DNA from: Aulosira sp. FACHB-615
Lineage (GTDB): Bacteria > Cyanobacteriota > Cyanobacteriia > Cyanobacteriales > Nostocaceae
Reading direction: 5' to 3'
Assembly: GCF_014698045.1 (NCBI RefSeq)
Contig: NZ_JACJSE010000017.1
Span: forward strand, 70,519-134,518
Length of the DNA: 64,000 bases
Both the position numbers and the translations under genes were made by a program. Of this stretch, positions 1-10,600 are shown piece by piece (the stretch's first letter is position 1; the number at the start of each line of letters is the position of its first letter). Below the pieces are notes generated by a model. The model had not been told where the DNA came from and made no database searches. It saw nothing but the letters and a program-made list of their open reading frames with translations.

Positions 1-39
1 TGGGAATACTAGATTGAGAAATTATCAGATAAATGTAAT
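1..39 (+). promoter_or_regulatory. Conserved leader of the giant-kinase family, copy A (cut by window edge)
   Basis: The block TGGGAATACTAGATTGAGAA at the left edge recurs before the other two giant kinase genes (from 7558 and 13047), and a shortened copy lies at 5893. Its fixed position just 5' of each start codon suggests a shared promoter or 5' UTR, or the edge of the duplicated unit. Only the downstream part of this copy is inside the window. Confidence 0.6.
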
Positions 40-3000
40 ATGGTGAGCAATCTTGTGATTATTCCGGGATATCAACTTACACAAGAACTTTACAATGGTT
101 CCAGAACGCTAGTTTATCGTGCAGTCAGAGACAGTGACTCAGTACCAGTAGTAATCAAACTACTGAAAAATCCTTATCCCAGTTTTAGCGAATTGTTGCT
201 ATTTCGCAATCAATACACCATTGGCAAAAATCTCAACTCACCTCTAATTATCCAAACATATAGCCTTGAGTCCCTACATAATGGCTATATGTTAGTTATG
301 GAAGACTTTGGCGGAATTTCTCTCAAGGATTATTTTACGGAAAATCAGGGTGTTACCTCTTTAGAGGAGTTTTTAGCAATAGCGATCGCACTGTGCGACA
401 TCCTCAACCTACTCTACCACGAGCGAATTATTCATAAAGATATTAAACCCAGCAATATATTAATTAATCCTCAAACTAAGCAAGTTAAATTAATTGACTT
501 TAGTATTGCTTCATTATTACCCAGAGAAACCCAAACTCTAGTTAACCCCAATGTTTTAGAAGGAACATTAGCTTATATCTCTCCCGAACAGACTGGGAGA
601 ATGAATCGGGGAATTGACTATCGCACAGATTTTTATTCCCTGGGTGTGACTTTCTATGAACTATTAACAGGAAAATTACCATTTGTATCTAATGATGCGA
701 TGGAATTGGTGCATTCTCATATTGCGAAAGTTCCCACACTCATACATGAAATTCATCCAGATATCCCTTCAGTTATCTCAGAAGTTGTCAGTAAACTGAT
801 GGCGAAAAATGCTGAAGATAGATATCAGAGTGCATTAGGATTGAAATTTGATTTAGAAAGATGTCTAACTCAATTAAAAGAAACTGGTGAGATTGAAAGT
901 TTTGAAATTGCACAGCGTGATGTGTGCGATCGCTTCATCATCCCTGATAAACTTTATGGCAGAGAAACCGAAGTAAAAACTCTACTTGAAGCCTTTGAGA
1001 GAGTCAGCCAAGGCGCAACAGAAATGATGTTGGTAGCGGGTTTTTCTGGAATTGGGAAAACAGCCGTTGTTAATGAAGTGCATAAACCGATTGTTAGACA
1101 ACGGGGCTATTTTATTAAAGGTAAATACGACCAATTTCAACGCAATATTCCCTTTAGTGCATTTGTCCAAGCATTTCGTGATTTAATGGGGCAATTATTG
1201 ACTGAAAGTGATGTACAGATTCAGCAATGGAGAAATCAAATATTAGAGGCTGTTGGGGAAAATGGACAGGTAATTATTGAAGTTATTCCCGAATTAGAAA
1301 AAATTATTGGACAACAACCACCAGCCCCAGAACTATCAGGAACAGCCGCCGAAAATCGCTTTAACTTATTATTTCAAAAATTCACCCAAGTTTTTACTAC
1401 TAAAGAACATCCCTTAGTAATATTCCTTGATGATTTGCAATGGGCTGATTCTGCATCATTAAAATTAATGCAGCTATTAATGACAGATACTGGTCATCTT
1501 TTCATCATTGGTGCATATCGTGATAACGAAGTTTACCCAGCACATCCATTAATGCTGACCTTGAGTGAAATTCAGAAAACACAGGCAACAATTAACACAA
1601 TTACCTTAGCAACCTTAAGTAAAGTTGAAGTCAATAAATTAGTTGCTGACACACTTAAATGTCCAGAAGAATTGGTATGGAATTTTTCTGAATTAATCTA
1701 TCGAAAAACTCAAGGTAATCCATTTTTTGTTACCCAGTTTTTGAAAGCATTACATCAAGATGGACTGGTTAAATTTGATTTTGGATTAGGCTGTTGGCAA
1801 TGTGATATAGCTGAAGTCAAGGCGCAATCAGTTACAGATGATGTTGTGGCTTTTATGAGTCTGCAATTGCAAAAACTACCGCCATCAACACAAAATATAT
1901 TGCAGTTAGCGGCTTGTATTGGTAATCAATTTGATTTAGCAACTTTAGCCATTGTTTCATCACAATCGGAAATTGAAACAGCAGCTTGTTTATGGAAAGC
2001 ATTACAAGAAGGATTAATCTTACCAATTGGTGATGTTTATAAGTTTTATGTCGGGCAAGAAACTCAAGCATCTACTCCAGAAAATCAACAAAACGTTAAT
2101 TACAAATTTCTACATGACCGAGTGCAACAAGCCGCTTATTCTCTGATTCCTGATGACCAAAAACAAACAACTCATCTACAAATTGGACGCTTACTTCAAC
2201 AACGATTGTTAGAGAATGAGCAAGAAGAAAGAATCTTTGATATTGTTGGGCATTTAAATCAAGGGCTGGGATTGATCACTCAAGCAAACGATCGCCAAAC
2301 CCTAGCCCAATTAAACTTTCAAGCTGGGGTAAAAGCTCAAACCGCTACTGCTTATACCGCCGCTACCGAGTATTTCCAAATTGCGATCGCCCTTTTAGAG
2401 TCCGACTGCTGGCAAACACAATATGAATTAGCCCTAAATTTGTATGTAGCAGCTGCCGAAGCCAGTTATTTAAATGGTGATTTTGAGAGCATGGAACAAC
2501 AGGCTGCACTAGTATTGCAGCAGGCAAAAACGATTTTTGACAAAGTGAAGATTTTTGAAATTCAAATCGCAGCCCAAACAGCTCGCAGCCAGATGTTAGA
2601 AGCGATCGCCATCGCCAGAGATGCACTAGCAGAATTTGGCATAGATTTACCCACACAAGCAGACGAAGCAAAGATTAGCCAAGCCTTACAAGACTTGCAA
2701 GGCCAACTCAACGGCAGAGAAATCGAGTCACTCATCGACTTACCCATGATGAGTGAACCCAAAGCGATCGCAGCAATGCAATTGTTGAAAATTTTGTTTG
2801 CACCCATATTGGTTGGTAATCCGAGTTTACTACCCCTGTTGAGTGCAACAATGGTACGCTTATCGCTGCAATTTGGTAATCATCCCGCCTCAACCATAGG
2901 ATATGTAATTTATGGCATGGTATTATGTGCTTTTTTTAATGAGGTGGAAGTTGGCTACAAGTTTGGTTATTTAGCTATCTCGTTACATGAAAAGTTCAAT

Positions 3001-5880
3001 AATCAGGCTATGAAATGCCTTGTCGCCGGCATTTTTGGAGGTTTTATCCAACATCGCCAACAATCACTTTTAACAACGCTATTGACGATGAAAGAAGCCT
3101 ATACAGGTTGTATGGAAACTGGGAATTTTCTCTACGCTGGCTATAATATGCAAGGTCATGCCCATATCTCATTGTTCGCTAATGTTAACTTAGATACTTT
3201 GTCTGCCGAATTACCTCCTTACAGCCTTTTTTTGACCCAAGTGAAACAGGATGCGGCTTGTATTCTAGTAAACTCAGTGCATCAAGTAGTGGAGAATTTG
3301 CAAGAAACAGTCAGCCAACCTGATAACTTGATTGGCACTTTTTACAATGAAACACTAATGTGGCCGAAGCATCAGCAGGACAACGATCTCGTGCCTATCG
3401 CTTTTGGCTATGTCTACAAACTGATGCTTGCCTACTTGTTTAGCAATTATCAGAATGCCCTTGACTATATTCACCAAATCCAGCCCTATTTTATGGCAGC
3501 AGCCGGATCTGTGCATACTGGCATTTTCCACTTTTATGCTGCCCTCACACATCTAGCACTTTTACCCAGTCAGTCGCCAACCGAGTCAGCAGACATTCTG
3601 CTTCAGATGCAAAGCCATCAAAATATTCTGCATCAATGGGCGCAACAAGCAACCATGAATCACTTGCATAAATGGTATCTAGTGGAGGCTGAACGTCATC
3701 GGGTTTTGGGTGAAAAAATCGCTGCAACTGAATTTTATGACAAGGCAATTTCTGGGGCGAAAGCTAACGAATATATCCAAGAAGAAGCACTAGCTAACGA
3801 ACTCGCCGCCAAATTTTATCTTGATTGGGACAAACAGCGTATAGCTCAAGAATATATGATTGAAGCTTACTATTGTTATGCCCGTTGGGGTGCAAAAGCC
3901 AAAGTCGCGGACTTAGAAAAACGTTATCCCCAATTGTTTGCACCCATATTACAGCAAAGCCGTTCGCCTCTTTCAACTAAAGAAACTATCTTCGCCTTGG
4001 GGACTGTGACATCTACTAGTTCGGGTACATCCAGCAGCAGTGTCTCCGATACTCTCGATTTAAAAGCAATTCTCAAAGCATCTCAGACGATCTCTGGTGA
4101 AATTGAACTGGACAAACTACTTGCATCATTACTTTCCATCATCATCGAAAATGCTGGGGCTGATAAATGCCTGTTGATGCTGTTGCAAGACAATCATCTG
4201 CTAATTCAAGGGGCAATTACCCAAGGAACAAAACCCATTGTGTTGCAAAGTCTTGCCATTGAAGACAGACAAGATATTCCCCACAAGCTGATTTATAAAG
4301 TCAAGCACAGTCAACAAACTGTTGTTTTATTGGATGCAACCGCAGATATCGCCTTTGCCAATGACCCCTATATTATCCGTCAACAGCCTCAAAGTATTTT
4401 GTGTAGCCCGATTTTGCATCAAGGTAAATTACTGGGGATTTTATATCTAGAAAATAATTTCCTAAAGGGAGCGTTCACGAGCGATCGCATCGAACTCCTG
4501 AATTTACTTTGCGCTCAAGCTGCCATTTCTCTAGAAAATGCCCAACTTTATCAACATTCTCAGGAATCAAAACAACAGCTAGAGCGATCGCTGGATGAGT
4601 TAAATTCTGCACAGATTCGCTTGCAAGCATCAGGACAACGCCTCCAGTTATTGGTACAACAAACTCCACTGGCAGTCATAGAGTGGGATACTAATTTCTG
4701 TGTTACTGACTGGAATCCAGCCGCAGAAAAAATATTTGGTTATAGCAAACAGGAAGTTTTGGGTAGTTCAGTCCAATTGATTATTCCTCCCCCGATTCAA
4801 ACACAAATCAATCAGGTTACCACCGATCTTTTATTGCAGCAAGGTGGCAATTACTGTATCAATGAAAATATTACCAAGGATGGTAAAACTATTATTTGTG
4901 CTTGGTATAACAATCCGCTTGTCAATGCAGACGGTGAGTTAATTGGAGTTGCTTCCCTAGCAGATGATATTACTGAGCGCAAACTTGCCGAAGTCCAAAT
5001 TCAACAAAAAGCACAAGAGCTACAAAAAGCATTACAAGATTTACAACAAGCCCAATTACAAATTATTCAAAGTGAAAAAATGTCCGCCTTGGGTAACTTA
5101 GTTGCTGGTGTCGCTCACGAAATGAATAATCCTTTAGGATTTATTGCTGCCAGTCTCAAACAAGCTAAACCCACCTTTGCCGATATTATCGAACATTTAA
5201 AAATTTATCAAGCAACTTTACCTGATAAAACTGAAGAAATCCTCGACCACGAGTCAGAAATTGACTTGGAATATACCATAGAAGACTTGCCTAAAATGCT
5301 GGATTCTATGACAATGGCTTGCGACAGATTAAAAAATATCAGCACTTCTCTACGCACTTTCTCCCGTGCTGATAGAGAATACAAAGTGCCATTTAATCTT
5401 CACGAAGGTATTGATAGTACAATTTTGATTCTCAAACATCGTCTCAAAGCTAACGAACAACGTCCAGCAATTGAAGTAATAACTAATTACGGTAATCTAC
5501 CCCAAGTTGAATGTTTCCCTGGGCAATTAAATCAGGTATTCATGAATATTTTGGCTAATGCCATTGACGCATTAGAGGAATGGAGTCACGGCCGTAATTT
5601 TGAGGAAATTCAGGCTGACCCTAACTCCATTATAATTACCACATCAATAGTAGATAAATTTGTGAAAATCTCCATTACTGATAATGGTAAAGGCATGAGC
5701 GAAGAGGTAAAACGCAAAATCTTTGACCATTTATTTACAACAAAAGCTGTAGGTAAAGGTACAGGTTTAGGCTTGGCTATAGCTAAACAAATTGTCGAAG
5801 AAACCCACAGTGGTAAGTTGATTTGTAATTCTGTTGTGGGTGAAGGTACTGAGTTTGTGATGGAAATTCCAGTATTTTGA
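40..5880 (+). CDS. Giant hybrid Ser/Thr kinase - AAA ATPase - GAF - PAS - histidine kinase (HstK-like)
   Basis: A 1946-residue cytoplasmic signalling protein with no membrane segment. Domains in order: Ser/Thr kinase (about 7-275; Lys40, His132-Lys133-Asp134 in place of HRD, Asp153-Phe-Ser in place of DFG); AAA/STAND-type ATPase (Walker A GFSGIGKT near 334, Walker B IFLDDLQWAD near 462); a long helical TPR-like region (about 700-1290); GAF (about 1337-1503); PAS (about 1534-1650); and a histidine kinase core with His1693 in VAHEMNNP, an N box, and G1/F/G2 boxes ending at the C-terminus. Cyanobacterial HstK proteins have this layout and are thought to link Ser/Thr and His phosphorylation; the ligand here is unknown. 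The start MVSNLV aligns with both paralogues. The Gly-rich loop is weak (one Gly), so kinase activity is likely but not certain. No response regulator is adjacent. Confidence 0.93.
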   Translation: MVSNLVIIPGYQLTQELYNGSRTLVYRAVRDSDSVPVVIKLLKNPYPSFSELLLFRNQYTIGKNLNSPLIIQTYSLESLHNGYMLVMEDFGGISLKDYFTENQGVTSLEEFLAIAIALCDILNLLYHERIIHKDIKPSNILINPQTKQVKLIDFSIASLLPRETQTLVNPNVLEGTLAYISPEQTGRMNRGIDYRTDFYSLGVTFYELLTGKLPFVSNDAMELVHSHIAKVPTLIHEIHPDIPSVISEVVSKLMAKNAEDRYQSALGLKFDLERCLTQLKETGEIESFEIAQRDVCDRFIIPDKLYGRETEVKTLLEAFERVSQGATEMMLVAGFSGIGKTAVVNEVHKPIVRQRGYFIKGKYDQFQRNIPFSAFVQAFRDLMGQLLTESDVQIQQWRNQILEAVGENGQVIIEVIPELEKIIGQQPPAPELSGTAAENRFNLLFQKFTQVFTTKEHPLVIFLDDLQWADSASLKLMQLLMTDTGHLFIIGAYRDNEVYPAHPLMLTLSEIQKTQATINTITLATLSKVEVNKLVADTLKCPEELVWNFSELIYRKTQGNPFFVTQFLKALHQDGLVKFDFGLGCWQCDIAEVKAQSVTDDVVAFMSLQLQKLPPSTQNILQLAACIGNQFDLATLAIVSSQSEIETAACLWKALQEGLILPIGDVYKFYVGQETQASTPENQQNVNYKFLHDRVQQAAYSLIPDDQKQTTHLQIGRLLQQRLLENEQEERIFDIVGHLNQGLGLITQANDRQTLAQLNFQAGVKAQTATAYTAATEYFQIAIALLESDCWQTQYELALNLYVAAAEASYLNGDFESMEQQAALVLQQAKTIFDKVKIFEIQIAAQTARSQMLEAIAIARDALAEFGIDLPTQADEAKISQALQDLQGQLNGREIESLIDLPMMSEPKAIAAMQLLKILFAPILVGNPSLLPLLSATMVRLSLQFGNHPASTIGYVIYGMVLCAFFNEVEVGYKFGYLAISLHEKFNNQAMKCLVAGIFGGFIQHRQQSLLTTLLTMKEAYTGCMETGNFLYAGYNMQGHAHISLFANVNLDTLSAELPPYSLFLTQVKQDAACILVNSVHQVVENLQETVSQPDNLIGTFYNETLMWPKHQQDNDLVPIAFGYVYKLMLAYLFSNYQNALDYIHQIQPYFMAAAGSVHTGIFHFYAALTHLALLPSQSPTESADILLQMQSHQNILHQWAQQATMNHLHKWYLVEAERHRVLGEKIAATEFYDKAISGAKANEYIQEEALANELAAKFYLDWDKQRIAQEYMIEAYYCYARWGAKAKVADLEKRYPQLFAPILQQSRSPLSTKETIFALGTVTSTSSGTSSSSVSDTLDLKAILKASQTISGEIELDKLLASLLSIIIENAGADKCLLMLLQDNHLLIQGAITQGTKPIVLQSLAIEDRQDIPHKLIYKVKHSQQTVVLLDATADIAFANDPYIIRQQPQSILCSPILHQGKLLGILYLENNFLKGAFTSDRIELLNLLCAQAAISLENAQLYQHSQESKQQLERSLDELNSAQIRLQASGQRLQLLVQQTPLAVIEWDTNFCVTDWNPAAEKIFGYSKQEVLGSSVQLIIPPPIQTQINQVTTDLLLQQGGNYCINENITKDGKTIICAWYNNPLVNADGELIGVASLADDITERKLAEVQIQQKAQELQKALQDLQQAQLQIIQSEKMSALGNLVAGVAHEMNNPLGFIAASLKQAKPTFADIIEHLKIYQATLPDKTEEILDHESEIDLEYTIEDLPKMLDSMTMACDRLKNISTSLRTFSRADREYKVPFNLHEGIDSTILILKHRLKANEQRPAIEVITNYGNLPQVECFPGQLNQVFMNILANAIDALEEWSHGRNFEEIQADPNSIIITTSIVDKFVKISITDNGKGMSEEVKRKIFDHLFTTKAVGKGTGLGLAIAKQIVEETHSGKLICNSVVGEGTEFVMEIPVF

Positions 5881-5892
5881 AATTTCTGAGCG

Positions 5893-5907
5893 TATCTGGG
5901 AATACTA
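5893..5907 (+). repeat. Orphan copy of the giant-kinase leader (copy B)
   Basis: TATCTGGGAATACTA matches the leader in front of the other giant kinases, but no kinase start follows. It lies just after the first kinase's stop and is best explained as the 5' mark of a kinase copy whose body has been lost; its tail survives at 7086-7526. The rest of 5881-6100 is non-coding and holds short repeats (AATTCGCAATTCGCAATGACGC type). Confidence 0.5.
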
Positions 5908-6100
5908 ACTACTGAGGTGTTGACAATAGTTTTACCTTATACCAATTCGCAATTCGCAATGACGCTCGCAGGCTCGCTAACGCAATTAAGAAATCTAGCT
6001 CCAGTAAGACTTTCCTGATTTCTATCTGTCGCATTCTTTTCTTAAATTGGTATTACTTGATTCAATAATACTTTTAAAAAATTCCCTCAGATACATTTTC

Positions 6101-6580
6101 ATGAATGACGCAGATTATCAACAACGTTTAGCTGTAGCTAAAGCAGTTAAGCAATTTCGACAAAGACGAATCAACCGTCGTGAGTTCCTAAAATTTTTAG
6201 GATTGGCTGGCTTTGGTTTTAGTAGCGCCCGTTTTTTGAGTGGTTGCAGTCAGCCTTTACAAAAGCGATCGCCTCAAATTACTCCATCAGCACTAGCCGA
6301 TCTGCCGATCCGCAATCCTGATACTGGCAAAGTGATCGGCGTATTGCGTAGTCAATATAGCGCGGCTATTTTGCAACAGTTGATACTGCAAAACAACCAA
6401 CTAGCTGGAGATTTCTCTTTTCCTATTTTGCTCGATGAAAACCATCTTCGCTTGGCACAAGCTGACCACGTAGATCAAGAAGCACCGACAAAACACCTGT
6501 TTCATCCGCTTGTTCCCTTAACTTCTAATCGCCTGGCTCAATTACAGTTGCAGGGTCGTTTACCCCGCCAACCTATTTAG
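6101..6580 (+). pseudogene. Truncated Tat-exported lipoprotein, N-terminal part only
   Basis: An open frame of 159 codons starts at the internal ATG (MNDADYQQRL), preferred over the upstream in-frame start at 6047. It shows a textbook twin-arginine signal (NRREFLKFLG near residues 33-42), a hydrophobic stretch and a lipobox ending in Cys (FLSGC), so the intact product was a lipoprotein exported folded. The mature part (ADLPIRNPDTGKVIGVLRSQ onward) is too short for a solute-binding protein, its most likely class. The frame ends within a few bases of the start of an antiparallel transposase remnant, so the gene was probably cut by that insertion. No partner transporter genes remain. Confidence 0.6.
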
Positions 6581-7016
6581 TCTTCTGGTCTTGTTTGTTA
6601 TAAATGCGGTAATTTACAGGCACAGATTTACCTAACAAATCCGTGTAATACAAGGTGATTAACTGAATTCCTTTGACAGCACGATGATGTCTACCTGAGT
6701 AATAGTAACCAATTAATTCTGTTATTTTTGGGTCACTATGAGGCTTGTCAATTACTGTATCATCTCCACTTAAAGTGCCTCCCATTAGATTGATGTTTGG
6801 CTTTATTTCTTCAAATAAATCCTTGGGTTCATATCGCTCACGTAACAAAAATCTATTGACACTATCATGCGACAAATCTTCCATGATTTCTGCCAAACGG
6901 GTGCAGCCTGGATATTTCGATTCTGCCAGCAGAAACAACGTATAAGTATCCAAGTCACATTTAGCGGTTGATGGTCTTGTAATCGCTCTAATTGTCCGAA
7001 CCCTAAACAAAGACAA
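6573..7016 (-). pseudogene. Truncated DDE transposase (IS4/IS701-like), N-terminal part
   Basis: A 147-residue frame resembles the first half of a cyanobacterial DDE transposase: a helical N-terminus, then SGDDTVIDK with the first catalytic Asp, then KGIQLITLYYTDLLGKSVPVNYRIYNK. The second Asp and the catalytic Glu are missing, and the stop codon is formed at the junction with the Tat lipoprotein fragment. Terminal inverted repeats were not found. The family is my recollection of similar proteins and should be confirmed. The fragment cannot be active. Confidence 0.65.
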
Positions 7017-7052
7017 GTTAATTATCTGTTTTTAATGCCTCTGGTAACAAGT

Positions 7053-7083
7053 CATTGGTCACAAGTTAAGGTTGTGACCAATG
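7053..7083. repeat. Perfect 12-bp inverted repeat at a rearrangement junction
   Basis: CATTGGTCACAA (7053-7064) is repeated inverted as TTGTGACCAATG (7072-7083) with a 7-base loop. It lies exactly between the transposase fragment and the point (about 7086) where homology to the giant kinases resumes. It may be the end of the inserted element or a hairpin that favoured the deletion. Confidence 0.6.
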
Positions 7084-7085
7084 AA

Positions 7086-7526
7086 CACCGTCTCAATGCC
7101 AATGAACAACGTCCGGCGATTGAAGTTATTACTAAATACAGCGATTTACCAGAAGTAGAATGTTTTCCCGGTCAGCTAAATCAAGTATTTATGAATATTT
7201 TGGCGAATGCCATTGACTCATTAGATGAGTCAACTGCAAGTCTTAGTTATCAGGAAATAAAATCGAAGTCACTGGAAATTAATGTTAAAACATTTGTTGA
7301 AAATAATTACATAAAAATATCAATTCATGATAATGGCAAGGGTATAAGTGAAGAAATTAAACAAAGAATATTTGACCATTTATTTACTACTAAAGCAGTG
7401 GGAAAAGGTACAGGTTTAGGATTAGCTATAGCCAAACAAATTGTTGAACAAACTCACGGTGGAAAGTTGTCTTGCTATTCTATCCTCAGTGAAGGTACTG
7501 AATTCATTATTGAGATTCCCATGTAA
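7086..7526 (+). pseudogene. 3' remnant of a fourth giant kinase (histidine-kinase ATPase domain only)
   Basis: An open frame runs from 7035, but similarity starts at HRLNANEQRPAIEVIT near 7086 and continues through the N box (NQVFMNILANAIDSL), DNGKGIS, FDHLFTTK and GKGTGLGLAIAK to a normal stop. It lacks the phosphorylated His and everything upstream, so it cannot be a kinase alone. The 104 bases 7368-7471 are identical to 18721-18824 in the third giant kinase, whereas the first kinase differs at many sites, so this tail exchanged sequence with the third gene recently. With the orphan leader at 5893 it marks a deleted fourth family member. Confidence 0.75.
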
Positions 7527-7542
7527 ATTTTATCTCTAGCTT

Positions 7543-7602
7543 ACAGATAAAATTGTCTATCTGGGAATACTAGATTGAGAAATCATGAGAATGAACGCAA
7601 TT
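7543..7602 (+). promoter_or_regulatory. Conserved leader of the giant-kinase family, copy C
   Basis: This copy has TTACAGATAAAATTGTCTAT followed by CTGGGAATACTAGATTGAGA, then the start region. CAGATA (7545-7550) and TATCTG (7558-7563) form an inverted repeat shared with copy D. Conservation of about 55 bp of non-coding DNA between paralogues suggests a promoter or operator, or recent duplication. Confidence 0.55.
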
Positions 7603-10600
7603 ATGATGAGCAACCTTGTTAGTATTCCCGGATATAATCTTGCTGAAGAACTCTACAATGGTTCGAGAACACTGGTTTATCGCGCAGTTCGAGAAATTGA
7701 CTCAGTACCCGTAGTGATAAAACTGCTGAAAAATCCTTATCCCAGCTTTAGCGAACTGTTGTTATTTCGCAATCAATACACCATAGGGAAAAATCTCAAC
7801 TCACCTCTAATTATTCAAACCTATAGCCTTGAAGCAATAAATAATGGCTATATGTTAGTCATGGAAGACTTTGGCGGAATTTCTCTCAAGGATTATTTCA
7901 GTAAAAATCAGAGTGTCACATCTGTTGAGGAATTTTTAGTTATAGCGATCGCACTCTGTAACACCTTAGACTTACTCTACCAAGAGCGGATTATCCATAA
8001 AGATATCAAACCCAGCAATATCTTAATTAATACTCAAACTAAACAAGTTAAATTAATTGACTTTAGTATTGCATCTTTACTACCCAGAGAAACCCAAACC
8101 CTAGTTAACCCCAATGTGTTAGAAGGGACACTTGCTTATATATCGCCAGAACAAACAGGGAGAATGAATCGCGGGATTGATTATCGCACAGATTTTTATT
8201 CTCTGGGTGTGACTTTCTATGAATTACTTACAGGCGAGTTACCGTTCCAGTCTCAGGATGCGATGGAATTGGTACATTCTCACATTGCGAAAACAGCACC
8301 ATTCATACACGCAATTAATCCAGATATACCCTCAGTTATCTCAGAAATCGTCAAGAAATTGATGGCAAAAAATGCTGAAGATAGGTATCAAAGTGCATTA
8401 GGATTGAAATTTGATTTAGAAAAATGTCTAAATCAGTTAAAAGAAACTGGGGAAATTAAAAGCCTTGAGCTTGGACAAAGGGATGTGTGCGATCGCTTCA
8501 TCATTCCTGATAAACTTTATGGCAGAGAAACAGAAGTCAACACCCTACTAGAAGCATTTGAAAGAGTCAGCCAGGGTGCAACAGAAATGATGCTGGTAGC
8601 TGGGTTTTCGGGAATTGGTAAAACGGCGGTTGTGAACGAAGTACATAAACCAATTGTCAGACAACGCGGCTATTTTATTAAAGGTAAATATGACCAATTT
8701 CAACGCAATATTCCCTTCAGTGCATTTGTCCAAGCATTCCGTGATTTAATGGGGCAATTACTCTCGGAATCTGATGTAAAATTGCAAACTTGGAAAACTA
8801 AGCTTCTGGAAGATATCGGCGAAAATGGACAAATTCTAATTGACGTAATTCCAGAGTTAGAACGCATTATTGGTATTCAACCACCAGCCCCAGAACTATC
8901 AGGAATTGCTGCCGAAAATAGATTTAATTCACTATTGCAAAATTTTGTGCAAGTTTTTACTAATCAAGAACATCCCTTAGTGATATTTTTAGATGACTTA
9001 CAATGGGCAGATTCGGCATCCTTGAAATTGCTGCAACTGTTGATGCAAGATACAAAATATTTATTACTCTTGGGCGCATATCGAGATAATGAAGTATCAC
9101 CAAATCACCCATTCATACTTGCTGTAAATGAGCTAGAAAAAGCCGATGCAGTAGTGAATAAAATTATCCTCCAAGCATTAAGCGAAATCAATCTCAATCA
9201 GTTAGTCACAGATACACTAAACTGTGAATCATTGCTGGCTCAACCTTTGACAACACTAATTTATCAAAAAACCCAAGGTAATCCTTTTTTCGCTACCCAG
9301 TTTCTCAAAGCTTTAAATAACGAAGCTCTAATTACATTTGACTTAGAATCCCGTCATTGGCAGTGTAATATTGCTCAAGTGAAATCTTTAGCTATTACTG
9401 ATAATGTAGTGGAATTTATGTCCTTACAACTGCAAAAGTTTCCCCAACAAACTCAAAATATTCTCAAATTTGCAGCTTGTATAGGGGCGCAATTTGACTT
9501 ACAGACGTTGGCTATTATTTCTGAACAAGTACCAGAAACAACAGCAGCAGATTTATGGAAAGCTTTGCAAGCAGGACTAATTATTCCAAATACAGAAATT
9601 TATAAATTTTTTGTTCAATCTGAAGATATATCTGCTGATTATGCAGCAGCTAATCCAGTTTATCGCTTTTTACATGACCGCGTTCAACAAGCAGCTTATT
9701 GCCTAATTCCTGATGACCAAAAGCAAGTCACCCATCTCAAAATCGGACAGTTACTTTTGCAAAATTCTACCGAAATAGAACAAGAAGAAAAATTGTTTGA
9801 TATTGTGGGACATTTGAACCAAGGACAAGCATTAATTAATCAGCCACAGGAACGAGAAGCGTTAGCAGAACTTAACTTGAAAGCTGGGAATAAAGCCCGA
9901 AATTCTACTGCTTACACCGCCGCTAGAGAATATTTCCAGATTGGAATTGAGTTACTAGAAATCAATTGTTGGCAAAATCAGTATGAATTAGCTTTAAATT
10001 TGTATGTTGCAGCAACAGAAGCCAGTTATTTAAATGGTGATTTTGAGGGGATGGAACAACTTGCAGCATTGGTATTGCAGCAAGCACAAACCATTCTCGA
10101 CAAAGTAAAAATTTACGAAATTCAAATTGCTGCCCTCACAGCTAGTAGTCAAATATTAGCAGCGATCGCAGTGGGTAGACAAGCCCTAACCCAACTGGGA
10201 GTCGAATTACCCAGCCAAATAGACGAAACTCAGATTGGTAAAGCCTTAGCAGCAGTGAACCAGCAACTCCAAGGACGAGAAATTGCAGCACTAATCGACT
10301 TACCCCTGATGAGTGAACCTCAAACTCAAGCTGCAATGCAGATATTAAGCATGTTGTTTCTACCAGTTTTAATCGGAATGCCTGATTTAATGCCTATTCT
10401 TGGCGCGACGATGGTAAGCTTATCCCTAGAGTTTGGCAATACTCCCGCCTCAATACCTGGCTATGCAATTCATGGGATGGTAATGTGTGCCTTTTTTGGG
10501 GAAGTTGAAATCGGTTATGAGTTCGGTAAATTAGGCCTTTCCTTACTGGAAAAATTGAATGCTCAGAGGATGAAGTGCATCACTTTCACCCTGTTTGGGC

